A stretch of 64,000 nucleotides of DNA, from assembly GCF_023101185.1 (NCBI RefSeq), contig NZ_CP078077.1, forward strand, positions 3,377,630-3,441,629. The letters are read 5' to 3'. How positions within the stretch are numbered: position 1 is the stretch's first letter; the number at the start of each line of letters is the position of its first letter. The translations under genes were made by a program, and so were the position numbers. Below the pieces are notes generated by a model. That model searched no databases. It was not told the DNA's origin and worked only from the letters and a program-made list of their open reading frames with translations. This DNA is from Microbacterium galbinum (GTDB lineage Bacteria; Actinomycetota; Actinomycetes; Actinomycetales; Microbacteriaceae). Of this stretch, positions 27,035 to 36,775 are shown in pieces.

Positions 27035-29922
27035 CAGCTGGCCTTGCGCGCGGCGCGCCCATCCCCGAGGATCTCGGCGAGGAACTGCCCGGTGTGACTC
27101 TCCTCCACCCGGGCGATCTGCTCCGGGGTGCCCGTCGCCAGGATCTCGCCACCGCCGGAACCACCCTCGGGACCGAGGTCGATGACCCAGTCGGCGGACT
27201 TGATGACGTCGAGGTTGTGCTCGATGACGATCACGGTGTTGCCCTTGTCGACGAGTCCGTTCAGCACCTCGAGGAGCTTGCGCACGTCTTCGAAGTGCAG
27301 ACCGGTGGTCGGCTCGTCGAGCACGTAGATGCTTCGACCGTTGCTGCGGCGCTGGAGCTCGGTGGCGAGTTTCACGCGCTGCGCCTCTCCGCCCGAGAGC
27401 GTCGTAGCCGACTGACCCAGGCGCACGTATCCGAGTCCCACGTCGACCAAGGTCTTCATGTAGCGGTGGATCGCCTGGATGGGCTCGAAGAACTCCGCAG
27501 CCTCTTCGATCGGCATCTCGAGGACCTCGGCGATGTTCTTCCCCTTGTAGTGCACGGCGAGCGTGTCGCGGTTGTACCGCTTGCCGTGGCACACCTCGCA
27601 GTCCACGTACACGTCGGGGAGGAAGTTCATCTCGATCTTGATCGTGCCGTCGCCCGAGCACGCCTCGCAACGGCCGCCCTTGACGTTGAAGCTGAAGCGA
27701 CCCGGCTGGTAGCCGCGCACCTTGGCCTCGGGGGTCTCGCTGAAGAGCGAACGGATGCGGTCGAACACACCGGTGTAGGTCGCCGGGTTCGAGCGCGGCG
27801 TGCGTCCGATCGGTGCCTGATCGACATGCACCACCTTGTCGAGATTGTCGAGACCGGTCACGCGGGTGTGCTTGCCGGGCACGGTACGGGCACCGTTCAG
27901 CCGGGACGCGAGCACCTGGAAGAGGATGTCGTTGACCAGCGACGACTTGCCCGAGCCGCTGACGCCGGTGACAGCCGTGAGTACACCCAGCGGGAAGCTC
28001 GCATCGACGTTCTTGAGGTTGTTCTCGCGAGCCCCGATCACGTTGAGCATGCGCTTGCGGTCGAGTTTGCGCCGCTTGGTCGGTGTCGGGATCTCACGAC
28101 GACCGGAGAGGTACTCCCCCGTCATCGACGACCGGTCGTCGAGCAGAGCCTCATAGGGACCCGAGTGCACGACCTCGCCACCGTTGACACCGGCTCCCGG
28201 GCCGATGTCGACCACCCAGTCGGCCGCCTCGATCGTCTCCTCATCGTGCTCCACCACGATGAGCGTGTTGCCCAGGTCGCGCAGCTTGAGCAGGGTGTTG
28301 ATCAGACGCCGGTTGTCGCGCTGGTGGAGACCGATGGACGGCTCGTCGAGCACGTAGAGCACACCGGTCAGACCCGATCCGATCTGCGTCGCCAGCCGGA
28401 TGCGCTGCGCCTCACCGCCGGAGAGAGAGCCGGCGGACCTGCTCAGGTTGAGGTACGAGAGCCCCACCTGAAGCAGGAAATCGAGTCGCAGACGGATCTC
28501 GCGCAGGACCTGAGCGGCGATCTTCGCCTCTCGCTCCGTGAGGGTCAGCGTCTGCATGAAGGACTGCGCATCGCTCAGGCTGAGGTGCGAGACCTCGGCG
28601 ATGGAGTGGCCCTGCACCTGAACCGCGAGGACCTCCGGCTTCAAGCGATCGCCGTCGCAGACGGGGCACGGCACCTCGCGGAGGTACTCGCCCCACCGAC
28701 CGCGCTGCGTGTCGGACTCGGCCTGCAGGTACTGCCGCTCGATGTAAGGGACGACGCCCTCGAACCCGGAGGCGTACCGCATCTCGCGCCCGTACCGGTT
28801 CTTCCACTTGACGGTGACCTTGTAGTTCTCGCCGCGCAGCACCGCGTCCTGGATATCGGAGTGGAGCTCGCGCCAGGGGGTGTCGAGCGAGAAGTCGAGA
28901 TCGCGGGACAGACCTTCGAGCAGGCGCTCGTAGTACTGGAAGAGACCCTTGCCCTGCGTCGTCCAGGGGATGATGACGCCTTCGCGGATCGAGAGATCCT
29001 CGTCGCCGAGCATCAGGTCGACATCGACCGACATGCGCGTGCCCAGACCGGAGCACGCGGGGCAGGCGCCGAACGGTGCGTTGAACGAGAAGGTGCGGGG
29101 CTCGATCTCGGTCAGGCTGAGCGGGTGCCCGTTCGGGCAGGCGAGTTTCTCGGAGAAGGACTGCCACGCGTCGTCGCCCTCTTCGTCGACGAAATTGACC
29201 TGGACGACGCCTCCGGCAAGGCCCAGAGCCGTCTCGACGGAATCCGTCACGCGCCCGAGGATGTCATCCGACGCGACGAGGCGGTCGACGACCACGGCGA
29301 TGTCGTGCTTGTAGCTCTTCTTGAGGGTGGGCGGCTCGGCGAGCTGGATGAGATCGCCGTCGACGATCGCACGGGAGTATCCCTTGGCGCCGAGCTCGCG
29401 GAAGAGGTCGACGAACTCGCCCTTCTTCTGCGACACGATCGGAGCGACGATCTGGTAGCGGGTACGCTCGGGCAGCTCCATGAGCTGATCGGCGATCTGC
29501 TGCACGGTCTGCCGCTGGATCTTCTCGCCGCACTCCGGGCAGTGAGGAATGCCGATGCGCGCCCAGAGCAGTCGCATGTAGTCGTAGATCTCGGTGATCG
29601 TGCCGACCGTCGAGCGCGGGTTCCGGTTGGTCGACTTCTGGTCGATCGACACCGCCGGACTCAGCCCCTCGATGAAATCGACGTCGGGCCTGTCGACCTG
29701 ACCGAGGAACTGGCGCGCGTAGGCGCTCAACGACTCGACGTAACGGCGCTGCCCCTCTGCGAAGATCGTGTCGAACGCGAGACTGGACTTGCCGGACCCG
29801 GACAGGCCGGTGAACACGACGAGCGAGTCACGGGGAATGTCGATGTCGACGTTCTTGAGATTGTGCACGCGCGAACCGCGAACACTGAGTTTTCCGGGGG
29901 TGGCGACGGGGACGATAGGCAC
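27034..29922 (-). CDS. uvrA: UvrABC system protein A
   Basis: Damage-recognition ATPase of 962 aa with two ABC modules: Walker A GLSGSGKS near residue 39 and GVSGSGKS in the second half, two signature motifs ([13 protein letters not shown] and [13 protein letters not shown]), and zinc-finger cysteines ([30 protein letters not shown] ... CEVCHGKRY). The start is GTG at 29922; no Shine-Dalgarno precedes it, but a -10 TAGACT ends exactly 6 nt upstream, so the mRNA is predicted to be leaderless. The promoter matches the PafBC/RecA-NDp consensus. Confidence 0.97.
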   Translation of the reverse strand: MPIVPVATPGKLSVRGSRVHNLKNVDIDIPRDSLVVFTGLSGSGKSSLAFDTIFAEGQRRYVESLSAYARQFLGQVDRPDVDFIEGLSPAVSIDQKSTNRNPRSTVGTITEIYDYMRLLWARIGIPHCPECGEKIQRQTVQQIADQLMELPERTRYQIVAPIVSQKKGEFVDLFRELGAKGYSRAIVDGDLIQLAEPPTLKKSYKHDIAVVVDRLVASDDILGRVTDSVETALGLAGGVVQVNFVDEEGDDAWQSFSEKLACPNGHPLSLTEIEPRTFSFNAPFGACPACSGLGTRMSVDVDLMLGDEDLSIREGVIIPWTTQGKGLFQYYERLLEGLSRDLDFSLDTPWRELHSDIQDAVLRGENYKVTVKWKNRYGREMRYASGFEGVVPYIERQYLQAESDTQRGRWGEYLREVPCPVCDGDRLKPEVLAVQVQGHSIAEVSHLSLSDAQSFMQTLTLTEREAKIAAQVLREIRLRLDFLLQVGLSYLNLSRSAGSLSGGEAQRIRLATQIGSGLTGVLYVLDEPSIGLHQRDNRRLINTLLKLRDLGNTLIVVEHDEETIEAADWVVDIGPGAGVNGGEVVHSGPYEALLDDRSSMTGEYLSGRREIPTPTKRRKLDRKRMLNVIGARENNLKNVDASFPLGVLTAVTGVSGSGKSSLVNDILFQVLASRLNGARTVPGKHTRVTGLDNLDKVVHVDQAPIGRTPRSNPATYTGVFDRIRSLFSETPEAKVRGYQPGRFSFNVKGGRCEACSGDGTIKIEMNFLPDVYVDCEVCHGKRYNRDTLAVHYKGKNIAEVLEMPIEEAAEFFEPIQAIHRYMKTLVDVGLGYVRLGQSATTLSGGEAQRVKLATELQRRSNGRSIYVLDEPTTGLHFEDVRKLLEVLNGLVDKGNTVIVIEHNLDVIKSADWVIDLGPEGGSGGGEILATGTPEQIARVEESHTGQFLAEILGDGRAARKAS

Positions 29923-29950
29923 CGGACAAGTCTACGAGGGGCCACCGACA
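29923..29950 (-). promoter_or_regulatory. Leaderless RecA-NDp/PafBC-type promoter of uvrA-uvrC
   Basis: Minus strand: TGTCGGTG (29943-29950), 8 nt beginning GCC, TAGACT (29929-29934), 6 nt, GTG start. This is an exact match to the LexA-independent DNA-damage promoter consensus TGTCRGTG-N8-TANNNT known from mycobacteria. Confidence 0.8.
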
Positions 29951-29973
29951 TTGGCTCCGCAGGGCCCGGATGC

Positions 29974-30417
29974 TCAGGCGCCTCCGAGGCGCCGCCCCGC
30001 GAACGGCCCCAGCCCGTCACGGAGCGCCGACACTTCGTGCACGTCCATCCCGACCGCGGACATCACCTGCGCCGGCACCTCCAGCGCCCGCTCGCGCAGA
30101 GCGCGTCCCGCATCGGTGAGGGTGATGTCGAGACGCCGCTCGTCCTCCGCGCTGCGCTCCCGCGCGACGAGCCCGTCGGCCTCCAGCCGCTTGACCAGCG
30201 GCGACGCCGTGGCCGGCTCCATCGCGAGATCGGCGGCGAGATCGTTCAGGGTGCGAGGCGATCGTTCCCAGAGCGCCAGCATCACCAGGTACTGCGGGTG
30301 GGTCAGCCCCAGCGGCTCGAGGATCGGTCGGTAGATCGCCACGACGTTGCGCGCCGCGGTCACCAGCGCGAAGCACAGCTGGTTCTCGAGCCGGAGGAGT
30401 TCGTCGGATGCGTTCAT
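29974..30417 (-). CDS. OhrR-type MarR-family peroxide-sensing regulator
   Basis: A 147-aa winged-helix MarR-family protein. [18 protein letters not shown] places a cysteine at residue 15, the position and context of the reactive Cys in OhrR, and [14 protein letters not shown] plus the wing [15 protein letters not shown] fit that family. OhrR represses until organic hydroperoxide oxidises the Cys. No second C-terminal Cys is seen, so it is the one-Cys type. The ATG at 30417 lies 7 nt from a TATAGT -10. It is divergent from a small Cys-rich gene, with a palindromic operator between; ohr itself is not adjacent. Confidence 0.88.
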   Translation of the reverse strand: MNASDELLRLENQLCFALVTAARNVVAIYRPILEPLGLTHPQYLVMLALWERSPRTLNDLAADLAMEPATASPLVKRLEADGLVARERSAEDERRLDITLTDAGRALRERALEVPAQVMSAVGMDVHEVSALRDGLGPFAGRRLGGA

Positions 30418-30424
30418 CCGGCCA

Positions 30425-30457
30425 ACTATACAACTGCCCTAATCGTTAGTACACTAA
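30425..30457. promoter_or_regulatory. Divergent promoter and operator for the OhrR-type regulator and its neighbour
   Basis: TATAGT (30425-30430, minus) drives the regulator and TACACT (30450-30455, plus) the small gene; each ends 7 nt from its ATG. An inverted repeat TTAGT-AC-ACTAA (30446-30457) covers the plus-strand -10 and the region upstream of the minus-strand -10, a good place for a MarR-type dimer to repress both. Confidence 0.55.
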
Positions 30458-30462
30458 TCAAC

Positions 30463-30705
30463 ATGGCACATGATCCGGAACGGGCTCCCCTGCGCACGCG
30501 CATTCGCGAGGCGGGAGGGCTGTACGCCTGGGTGAACACCAACCTCATCCGCTTCGCCGGACCGGCGTCCGTCGGCCCCTACGAGAAGACGCCCCCGCCG
30601 AGCGCCGCAGAGCGCGCCGAGCGCGCGTGCCCCCTGTGCGGAGCGCCGATGACGGCGCACGAGATCGACCGGTCCGGACCCAAGCCCCTCATCCACTGCC
30701 CCTGA
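30463..30705 (+). CDS. Small Cys-rich hypothetical protein divergent from the OhrR-type gene
   Basis: An 80-aa soluble protein with a basic N-terminal half (RTRIREAGGLYAWVNTNLIRFAGPASVGPYEK) and a C-terminal CPLCGAPM ... HEIDR ... HCP segment, giving Cys-x2-Cys plus a final His-Cys that could bind zinc or act as a thiol pair. The ATG at 30463 follows a TACACT -10 with no ribosome-binding site, so the mRNA is probably leaderless. The shared control region makes it the likely target of the regulator. I do not recognise the family. Confidence 0.7.
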   Translation: MAHDPERAPLRTRIREAGGLYAWVNTNLIRFAGPASVGPYEKTPPPSAAERAERACPLCGAPMTAHEIDRSGPKPLIHCP

Positions 30706-30749
30706 GCCGAGGAAGCGCCTGCGGCCGGCGCGCGAACGGTCGACTCGCC

Positions 30750-31073
30750 TCAGTCGGCTCCGGCCCGCGCCGCATCGATCCAGAACAGCAGTCCGTCATC
30801 GTCGGCGATCGCGGATGGGGCGACGTCGATCCATCGCGCACTCATGGTCCGCGGGCCCATCACGGCACGCTCGGCTCCCTCGCGCAGGAGTAGCACTGCC
30901 TCGTCTTCGGCTGCGACCTTGATCAGCAGCACACCTCCCGGCCGGGCCCCGGCGAGGATCCGGCCATCGAGCAGGAATGCTCGGGTCCCGAACATCCTCC
31001 GCTCCTCGATGCCGGATGCGGGCGCGACGATCGCGCGAATCCGGTCGGCGAGTTCTTCGCCCGCAGCATCCAT
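30750..31073 (-). CDS. TfoX N-terminal-domain protein
   Basis: A 107-aa protein matching the TfoX/Sxy N-terminal domain: EELADRIRAIV followed by ERRMFGTRAFLLDGRILAGARPGGVLLIKV and a C-terminal SARWIDVAPSAI. In gammaproteobacteria TfoX promotes competence with CRP; stand-alone N-terminal-domain proteins in actinobacteria have no established role. ATG at 31073 (GAAGG 8 nt upstream) is preferred over a GTG 15 nt earlier. It lies 28 nt after uvrB and may share its transcript. Confidence 0.85.
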   Translation of the reverse strand: MDAAGEELADRIRAIVAPASGIEERRMFGTRAFLLDGRILAGARPGGVLLIKVAAEDEAVLLLREGAERAVMGPRTMSARWIDVAPSAIADDDGLLFWIDAARAGAD

Positions 31074-31101
31074 CCGCGCCGCCTTCACCTACCGAACGCC
31101 C

Positions 31102-33174
31102 TCAGGCGTGGCCGGCCCGCTCCATGGCGCGCAGTTCCTTCTTGAGGTCCTGCACCTCGTCGCGGAGTCGCCCTGCCAGCTCGAACTTGAGCTCGGCGGC
31201 AGCCGCCAGCATCTGATCCGAGAGGTCTTGGATCGTCGCCTCCAGCTGCTGTGCTCCCTCCGCGGCGATCCCCGTACGTCGGAGGTTCGGCGTGGGCGAC
31301 TTACCCTTGCCGGTCGCACGCCCCCTCCCCGACATCAGCTCGGCGGTGTCCGCCCCCTCGCGTGCCAGAACGGCGGTGATGTCGGCGATCTTCTTCCGCA
31401 GCGGCTGCGGGTCGATCCCGTGCTCCTTGTTGTACGCGACCTGCTTCTCGCGACGACGATCGGTCTCCTCGATCGCCTTCGCCATCGAGTCGGTCATCTT
31501 GTCGGCGTACATGTGGACCTCGCCCGACACGTTTCGCGCCGCACGCCCGATGGTCTGGATGAGCGACGTCCCGGAGCGCAGGAAGCCCTCCTTGTCGGCA
31601 TCGAGGATCGCCACGAGCGAGACCTCGGGGAGATCGAGACCCTCACGCAGGAGGTTGATTCCGACCAGCACGTCGTACACCCCGGAACGCAGCTCGCTCA
31701 GCAGCTCGACACGACGCAGGGTATCGACATCGGAGTGCAGGTAGCGGACGCGAACCCCGTGCTCGCCGAGGAAGTCCGTCAGCTCCTCGGCCATCTTCTT
31801 CGTCAGAGTCGTGACGAGGATGCGCTCGTCACGCTCCACACGCAGACGGATCTCCTCGAGCAGGTCGTCGATCTGCCCCTTCGAGGGCTTCACGATGATC
31901 TCGGGATCGACCAGGCCCGTCGGGCGGATGATCTGCTCGACGATCCCGTCGGCGATCCCCATCTCGTACTTCCCAGGCGTCGCGGAGAGGTAGACGGTCT
32001 GCCCGATGCGGTTCTTGAACTCGTCCCATCGGAGCGGACGGTTGTCCATCGCACTCGGCAGACGGAATCCGTGGTCGACGAGCGTGCGCTTGCGCGAGGC
32101 GTCGCCCTCGTACATCGCACCGATCTGGGGCACGGTGACGTGCGACTCGTCGATGACGAGGAGGAAGTCGTCCGGGAAGAAGTCGAGCAGCGTGTGCGGC
32201 GGCTCCCCCGGAGCGCGACCGTCCATGTGGCGCGAGTAGTTCTCGATGCCCGAGCAGAATCCGAGCTGCTGCAGCATCTCGAGATCGAAGGTGGTGCGCA
32301 TGCGCAACCGCTGCGCCTCGAGCAGCTTCCCCTGCTTCTCGAACTCGGCGAGCCGCTCTTCCAGCTCTGTCTCGATCGTGCCGATCGAGCGCTGGATCAC
32401 ATCGGTTCCCGCGACGTAGTGCGACGCGGGGAAGATCGGCACGGCGTCGAGCTTCTCGATCACCTCGCCGGTGAGCGGGTGGAGGGAGTACAACGCTTCG
32501 ATCTCGTCACCGAAGAGTTCGATGCGGATCGCGTGCTCCTCGTAGACGGGGATGATCTCGATCGTGTCGCCCCGCACGCGGAAGTTGCCCCGCGAGAAGT
32601 CGACGTCGTTGCGGTTGTACTGCATCGCGATGAACTGACGGATGAGCGCGTCCCGGTCGTACCGCTCCCCCACCTGCAGGGCGACCATCGCACGGAGGTA
32701 CTCCTCGGGAGCACCGAGTCCGTAGATGCAGGAAACGGTCGAGACCACCACGACGTCACGGCGGCTGAGCAACGAGTTCGTCGTCGAGTGCCGCAGCCGT
32801 TCGACCTCGGCGTTGATGGACGAGTCCTTCTCGATGAAGGTGTCGGTCTGCGGGACGTACGCTTCGGGCTGGTAGTAGTCGTAGTAAGAGACGAAGTACT
32901 CGACCGCGTTGTTCGGCATGAGCTCGCGGAACTCGTTCGCGAGCTGAGCCGCGAGCGTCTTGTTGTGCGCGAGGACGAGAGTGGGGCGCTGCACCTGCTC
33001 GACGAGCCATGCGGTCGTCGCCGATTTTCCCGTACCCGTCGCCCCCAGCAGCACGACGTCGGTCTCCCCGGCGTTGATGCGCGCGGCGAGCTCGGCGATG
33101 GCCTGGGGCTGATCACCGGCGGGCGCGTATTCGCTGATGACCTCGAACGGGCGAACGCTACGGGTGGGTTCCAT
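31102..33174 (-). CDS. uvrB: UvrABC system protein B
   Basis: Damage-verifying helicase-like subunit of 690 aa. Walker A GATGTGKS (about 44-51), the DNA-clamping beta-hairpin [24 protein letters not shown], motif II IDESH, motif [11 protein letters not shown] and the C-terminal UVR motif (about 650-685) that binds UvrC are all present. ATG at 33174 has no Shine-Dalgarno; a TACGCT -10 ends 6 nt upstream, so it is predicted leaderless. It shares the damage-type promoter found at uvrA. Confidence 0.98.
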   Translation of the reverse strand: MEPTRSVRPFEVISEYAPAGDQPQAIAELAARINAGETDVVLLGATGTGKSATTAWLVEQVQRPTLVLAHNKTLAAQLANEFRELMPNNAVEYFVSYYDYYQPEAYVPQTDTFIEKDSSINAEVERLRHSTTNSLLSRRDVVVVSTVSCIYGLGAPEEYLRAMVALQVGERYDRDALIRQFIAMQYNRNDVDFSRGNFRVRGDTIEIIPVYEEHAIRIELFGDEIEALYSLHPLTGEVIEKLDAVPIFPASHYVAGTDVIQRSIGTIETELEERLAEFEKQGKLLEAQRLRMRTTFDLEMLQQLGFCSGIENYSRHMDGRAPGEPPHTLLDFFPDDFLLVIDESHVTVPQIGAMYEGDASRKRTLVDHGFRLPSAMDNRPLRWDEFKNRIGQTVYLSATPGKYEMGIADGIVEQIIRPTGLVDPEIIVKPSKGQIDDLLEEIRLRVERDERILVTTLTKKMAEELTDFLGEHGVRVRYLHSDVDTLRRVELLSELRSGVYDVLVGINLLREGLDLPEVSLVAILDADKEGFLRSGTSLIQTIGRAARNVSGEVHMYADKMTDSMAKAIEETDRRREKQVAYNKEHGIDPQPLRKKIADITAVLAREGADTAELMSGRGRATGKGKSPTPNLRRTGIAAEGAQQLEATIQDLSDQMLAAAAELKFELAGRLRDEVQDLKKELRAMERAGHA

Positions 33175-33202
33175 ACGTCCAGCGTAGGCGGGGCCACCGA
33201 CA
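33175..33202 (-). promoter_or_regulatory. Leaderless RecA-NDp/PafBC-type promoter of uvrB
   Basis: Minus strand: TGTCGGTG (33195-33202), 8 nt beginning GCC, TACGCT (33181-33186), 6 nt, ATG start. Exact consensus match and the same spacing as at uvrA. Confidence 0.8.
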
Positions 33203-33235
33203 TCGGGGCCCGCTTCCCCTTCGGGCGAACGGCTC

Positions 33236-34447
33236 TCAGACTCTTCCGGAAGGAGACGCGCGCAGAGCGAGCGCCGCGATCGCCGCGGATGCGGCGCACA
33301 TCGTGAGGATGCCGGCGATGAACCACTCCCATCCCAGCCCTCCGAAGACGAGACCGAGGATCCATCCGAACAGGCTCGATCCGGCGTAGTAGCCGAAATA
33401 GTAGAGCGACGATGCCTGCGCGCGCACCGCCGGATCGGCATCCGTCGGCACCCACCCGGAGGCGATCGCATGGGCACCGAAGAACCCGGCGGTGAACAGC
33501 ACGAGTCCGGTGAGCACCAGTCCCGTGGTCGGCATCGCCAGGAGTACCGCGCCCGACGCGGTGACGCCGATCGAGACCAGCAGCACGGGGTAGCGTCCGA
33601 ACCTGCTGGCGAGCGATCCCGCCCAGGGCGAGGAGACCGTGCCGGCGAGGTAGGCCACGAACAGCAGTGTCACCAGCCAGGCCGGGAGCAGGAACGGTGG
33701 AGCCGCGAGATGGAAGCCGAGATAGTTGTAGACCGCGACGAAGGCACCCATCAGAAGGAAACCCTGCGCGTAGAGGGCGAGCTGTGGCGCGGAACGCAGC
33801 GGACGCAGAAGTCGCGCGAGGATCCCCGGGCCGCCGCCTCGCGCCGCAGGAAGGAAGCCGCGGGCGCGCGGCGTGAGCCAGAGGAACAGAACGGCGCAGA
33901 CGATGCAGACCGCGGCGACGCCCCAGACCCCCGCACGCCACCCGCCCGCCTCTCCGATGCCGCCGGCCACGAGGCGCCCCGTCAGCCCACCGAGCGTGGT
34001 GCCCGCGATGTAGCTGCCCGCGGCCGCCGCCGCGTGCGAGGAGCGGACCTCTTCGCTCAGGTAGGCGAGGGCGACGGCAGGCACGGCGCCCAGCGCGATG
34101 CCCTCCCCCAGCCGCAGGATCAGCAGCGGGAGGATGCCGTCGCTCAGCGGCGCGCAGATGCCGAGCACGGTGGCGATGATCACCCCCGTCGCCATCGCGG
34201 GGATCCGTCCGATCCGATCGGCGACCATCGACCAGGGGACGACGGCCGCCGCCAGCCCGAGCGTTGCGGCGGACACGCTCAGGGCCGCCGACGCCGGTCC
34301 GATCCGGAGGTCGGAGGCGATCTGCGGAAGGACGGCCTGGGTGGCGTAGAGCTGGGCGAATGTCGCGACGCCGGCGAAGAAGAGCCCGATGATCAGTCGG
34401 CGATACTCCCGTGATCCCGGAGCATGGCCGGTGAACGGTTCGCTCAC
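33236..34447 (-). CDS. MFS transporter (AraJ/YnfM-like drug or sugar efflux)
   Basis: Major facilitator superfamily membrane protein of 403 aa with 12 predicted transmembrane helices. The loop 2-3 motif reads DRIGRIPAM and the repeat region [14 protein letters not shown]. The profile ([35 protein letters not shown]) resembles the YnfM/Bcr-like efflux group; substrate unknown. The chosen GTG (34447) overlaps the coaE stop (GTGA); an in-frame GTG 21 nt upstream is possible. It is placed downstream of coaE. Confidence 0.9.
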   Translation of the reverse strand: MSEPFTGHAPGSREYRRLIIGLFFAGVATFAQLYATQAVLPQIASDLRIGPASAALSVSAATLGLAAAVVPWSMVADRIGRIPAMATGVIIATVLGICAPLSDGILPLLILRLGEGIALGAVPAVALAYLSEEVRSSHAAAAAGSYIAGTTLGGLTGRLVAGGIGEAGGWRAGVWGVAAVCIVCAVLFLWLTPRARGFLPAARGGGPGILARLLRPLRSAPQLALYAQGFLLMGAFVAVYNYLGFHLAAPPFLLPAWLVTLLFVAYLAGTVSSPWAGSLASRFGRYPVLLVSIGVTASGAVLLAMPTTGLVLTGLVLFTAGFFGAHAIASGWVPTDADPAVRAQASSLYYFGYYAGSSLFGWILGLVFGGLGWEWFIAGILTMCAASAAIAALALRASPSGRV

Positions 34448-35043
34448 CGCGCGCGGATCCGCTCCCACAGGGCGTCGGTGCGGGCTTCGGTCTCGTCGAG
34501 AGATCCGGACGTGTCGATCACCGCGTCGGCGATCGCGAGACGCTGATCGTCGGACACCTGGGCGTCGATGCGCTCCTTCGCCGACTTCGGGTCCATTCCG
34601 CGGATCTCGACGAGGCGACGCAGCCTCTCCGTCTCGGGAGCGTGCGCCACGACAATGAGGTCCCAGGGGTCGTCGACGCGCGCCTCCACCAGGAGCGGGA
34701 CGTCGTAGACGACGACCGCGTCCTCATCGGCTGCGAAAGCCTCTTCGAAGCGCCGCTGGGACTCGGCGCGAACGGCCGGGTGCACGATCGCGTTCAGGGC
34801 GCGGAGCCGCTCGGGGTCTCCGAAGACCTGCGCACCCAACGCCGGGCGGTCCAGCGACCCGTCGTCGGCGATGACGCCGTCACCGAACTCCGCGGCGATC
34901 CGACGGAGCACGGGACTCCCCGGCGTCTGGACGTCCCGCACGATCTGATCCGCATCGACGAGGATCGCACCGTGCGAGGCGAGCCGTCGGGCGATGGTCG
35001 ACTTCCCGGACGCGATGCCGCCGGTGAGCGCGATGAGGGGCAT
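34444..35043 (-). CDS. coaE: Dephospho-CoA kinase
   Basis: Last enzyme of coenzyme A synthesis, 199 aa. P-loop GGIASGKST (about 8-16), DADQIVRDV substrate motif and the lid region LVEIRGMDPKSAKERIDAQ are conserved. The start at 35043 (MPLIALTGG) is preferred; an ATG 9 nt upstream is possible. It follows rpsA on the same strand after a weak hairpin, a common actinobacterial order (rpsA-coaE-uvrB). Confidence 0.96.
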   Translation of the reverse strand: MPLIALTGGIASGKSTIARRLASHGAILVDADQIVRDVQTPGSPVLRRIAAEFGDGVIADDGSLDRPALGAQVFGDPERLRALNAIVHPAVRAESQRRFEEAFAADEDAVVVYDVPLLVEARVDDPWDLIVVAHAPETERLRRLVEIRGMDPKSAKERIDAQVSDDQRLAIADAVIDTSGSLDETEARTDALWERIRAR

Positions 35044-35072
35044 GGTCTCCATCCTGTCACGCGCGAGAACGC

Positions 35073-35108
35073 GGAACGGGCCGCCACCCGAAGGTGACGA
35101 CCCGTTCC
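35073..35108 (-). terminator. Weak terminator-like hairpin after rpsA
   Basis: Outer 8-bp stem GGAACGGG/CCCGTTCC with an inner CACC/GGTG pairing and CGAA loop, separated by an internal loop. It may attenuate read-through from rpsA into coaE. Confidence 0.5.
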
Positions 35109-35122
35109 TGACGTGATGCTGC

Positions 35123-36577
35123 TTAGGCGTTGCCACCCGAGAGCTTCTCGCGGAGAGCCGCGAGAGCCTCGTCGTCGGCAAGCGTGCCCGCACCAGCGGT
35201 CTCGCTCGAGAACGACTGTCCGCCGAAGTCCTCGCCGGCCGCCGCCTCGGCCTCGGCCGCCTTGGTGACCTGAGCCTTGTGCGCCTCCCAGCGAGCCTGG
35301 GCAGCAGCGTACTCCTGCTCCCATGCCTCGCGCTGGGCGTCGAAGCCTTCCTTCCACGCACCGGTCTCGGCGTCGAAGCCCTCCGGGTACTTGTACTCGC
35401 CGTTCTCGTCGTACTCGGCGACCATTCCGTAGAGGGCCGGGTCGAACTCGGTGCCGTTGGGGTCGACCGACTCGTTGGCCTGCTTCAGCGACAGCGAGAT
35501 GCGACGACGCTCGAGGTCGATGTCGATGACCTTGACGAACACCTCTTCGCCGACGGAGACGACCTGCTCGGCCAGCTCGACGTGCTTGCTGGAGAGCTCG
35601 GAGATGTGGACGAGGCCCTCGATGCCGTCTGCGACGCGCACGAACGCACCGAACGGAACGAGCTTCGTGACCTTACCCGGGGTGACCTGACCGATCGCGT
35701 GGGTACGGGCGAAGACCTGCCACGGGTCCTCCTGCGTCGCCTTCAGCGACAGGGAGACGCGCTCGCGGTCGAGGTCGACCTCGAGGATCTCGACGGTGAC
35801 CTCCTGGCCGACCTCGACGACCTCGGAGGCGTGCTCGATGTGCTTCCAGGACAGCTCGGAGACGTGCACGAGGCCGTCCACGCCGCCCAGGTCGACGAAC
35901 GCACCGAAGTTGACGATCGACGAGACGACACCCTTGCGGACCTGGCCCTTGTGGAGGTTGTTCAGGAACGTGGTGCGCGACTCCGACTGCGTCTGCTCGA
36001 GCAGCGCGCGGCGGCTGAGCACGACGTTGTTGCGGTTCTTGTCGAGCTCGAGGATCTTGGCCTCGATCTCCTGGCCGAGGTACGGCGTGAGGTCGCGGAC
36101 GCGGCGGAGCTCGATGAGCGAAGCCGGGAGGAAGCCACGGAGGCCGATGTCGACGATGAGGCCACCCTTGACGACCTCGATGACGGTGCCGGTGACGACG
36201 CCGTCGTTCTCCTTGATCTTCTCGACGTCTCCCCAGGCGCGCTCGTACTGCGCACGCTTCTTGGAGAGGATCAGACGGCCTTCCTTGTCCTCCTTCTGGA
36301 GGACGAGGGCCTCGACCAGGTCGCCGACGGCGACGACCTCGTTGGGGTCGACGTCGTGCTTGATGGAGAGCTCGCGCGAGGGGATGACACCCTCGGTCTT
36401 GTAGCCCACATCGAGGAGGACCTCGTCGCGGTCGATCTTGACGATCGTGCCCTCGATGATGTCGCCATCGTTGAAGAACTTCAGGGTCTTCTCGACCGCG
36501 GCCAGGAAGTCCTCAGCAGATCCGATGTCGTTGATGGCGACCTGCTTGGTGGCCGGGGCGGTCGTTGCGGTAGTCAT
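35123..36577 (-). CDS. rpsA: 30S ribosomal protein S1
   Basis: RNA-binding ribosomal protein of 484 aa with four S1 (OB-fold) domains: about 37-105 (GDIIEGTIVKIDRDEVLLDVGYKTEG), 123-190, 209-277 (GVVSSIVNFGAFVDLGGVDGLVHVSELS) and 294-363 (GKVTKLVPFGAFVRVADGIEGLVH). A variable acidic C-terminal extension rich in Trp, Glu and Ala follows. Four domains is the actinobacterial form, shorter than the six-domain E. coli protein. ATG at 36577. Confidence 0.97.
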   Translation of the reverse strand: MTTATTAPATKQVAINDIGSAEDFLAAVEKTLKFFNDGDIIEGTIVKIDRDEVLLDVGYKTEGVIPSRELSIKHDVDPNEVVAVGDLVEALVLQKEDKEGRLILSKKRAQYERAWGDVEKIKENDGVVTGTVIEVVKGGLIVDIGLRGFLPASLIELRRVRDLTPYLGQEIEAKILELDKNRNNVVLSRRALLEQTQSESRTTFLNNLHKGQVRKGVVSSIVNFGAFVDLGGVDGLVHVSELSWKHIEHASEVVEVGQEVTVEILEVDLDRERVSLSLKATQEDPWQVFARTHAIGQVTPGKVTKLVPFGAFVRVADGIEGLVHISELSSKHVELAEQVVSVGEEVFVKVIDIDLERRRISLSLKQANESVDPNGTEFDPALYGMVAEYDENGEYKYPEGFDAETGAWKEGFDAQREAWEQEYAAAQARWEAHKAQVTKAAEAEAAAGEDFGGQSFSSETAGAGTLADDEALAALREKLSGGNA

Positions 36578-36747
36578 GTAGTGGGTTGTCCTTGTGAATG
36601 GAAACTCAGGCCGTGAACAGCGACCGCGCACGGCCGATATCCTGCTTCACAGCGATTGGATTGGATTGATCGTCACGAGAGCATGCGTATGCACGCCACG
36701 AGTGACGCTTCAGATTACCAGATCTCGGGATGCTGCGGGGGCTCGGG

Positions 36748-36775
36748 CGTCGGATGCCCGTGCGAGACTGTCCCG
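36748..36775 (+). promoter_or_regulatory. Degenerate RecA-NDp/PafBC-like leaderless promoter of the 5'-3' exonuclease
   Basis: CGTCGGAT (36748-36755), 8 nt beginning GCC, GAGACT (36764-36769), 6 nt, GTG start. Spacing is identical to uvrA and uvrB, with mismatches at the first base of the octamer, its last two bases, and the first base of the -10. Confidence 0.5.

Noticed and set aside
26863..30705. Very long plus-strand open frame (1280 codons) opposite uvrC and uvrA
   Set aside because: It is antisense to two well-conserved repair genes, has Arg/His/Asp-rich non-folding composition, and exists because high-GC codon bias removes stops. Only its last 81 codons (30463-30705) correspond to a real small gene.
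29923..33202. LexA (SOS) boxes at uvrA and uvrB
   Set aside because: The actinobacterial box TCGAAC-N4-GTTCGA was not found near either start; the PafBC-type motif explains these promoters better.
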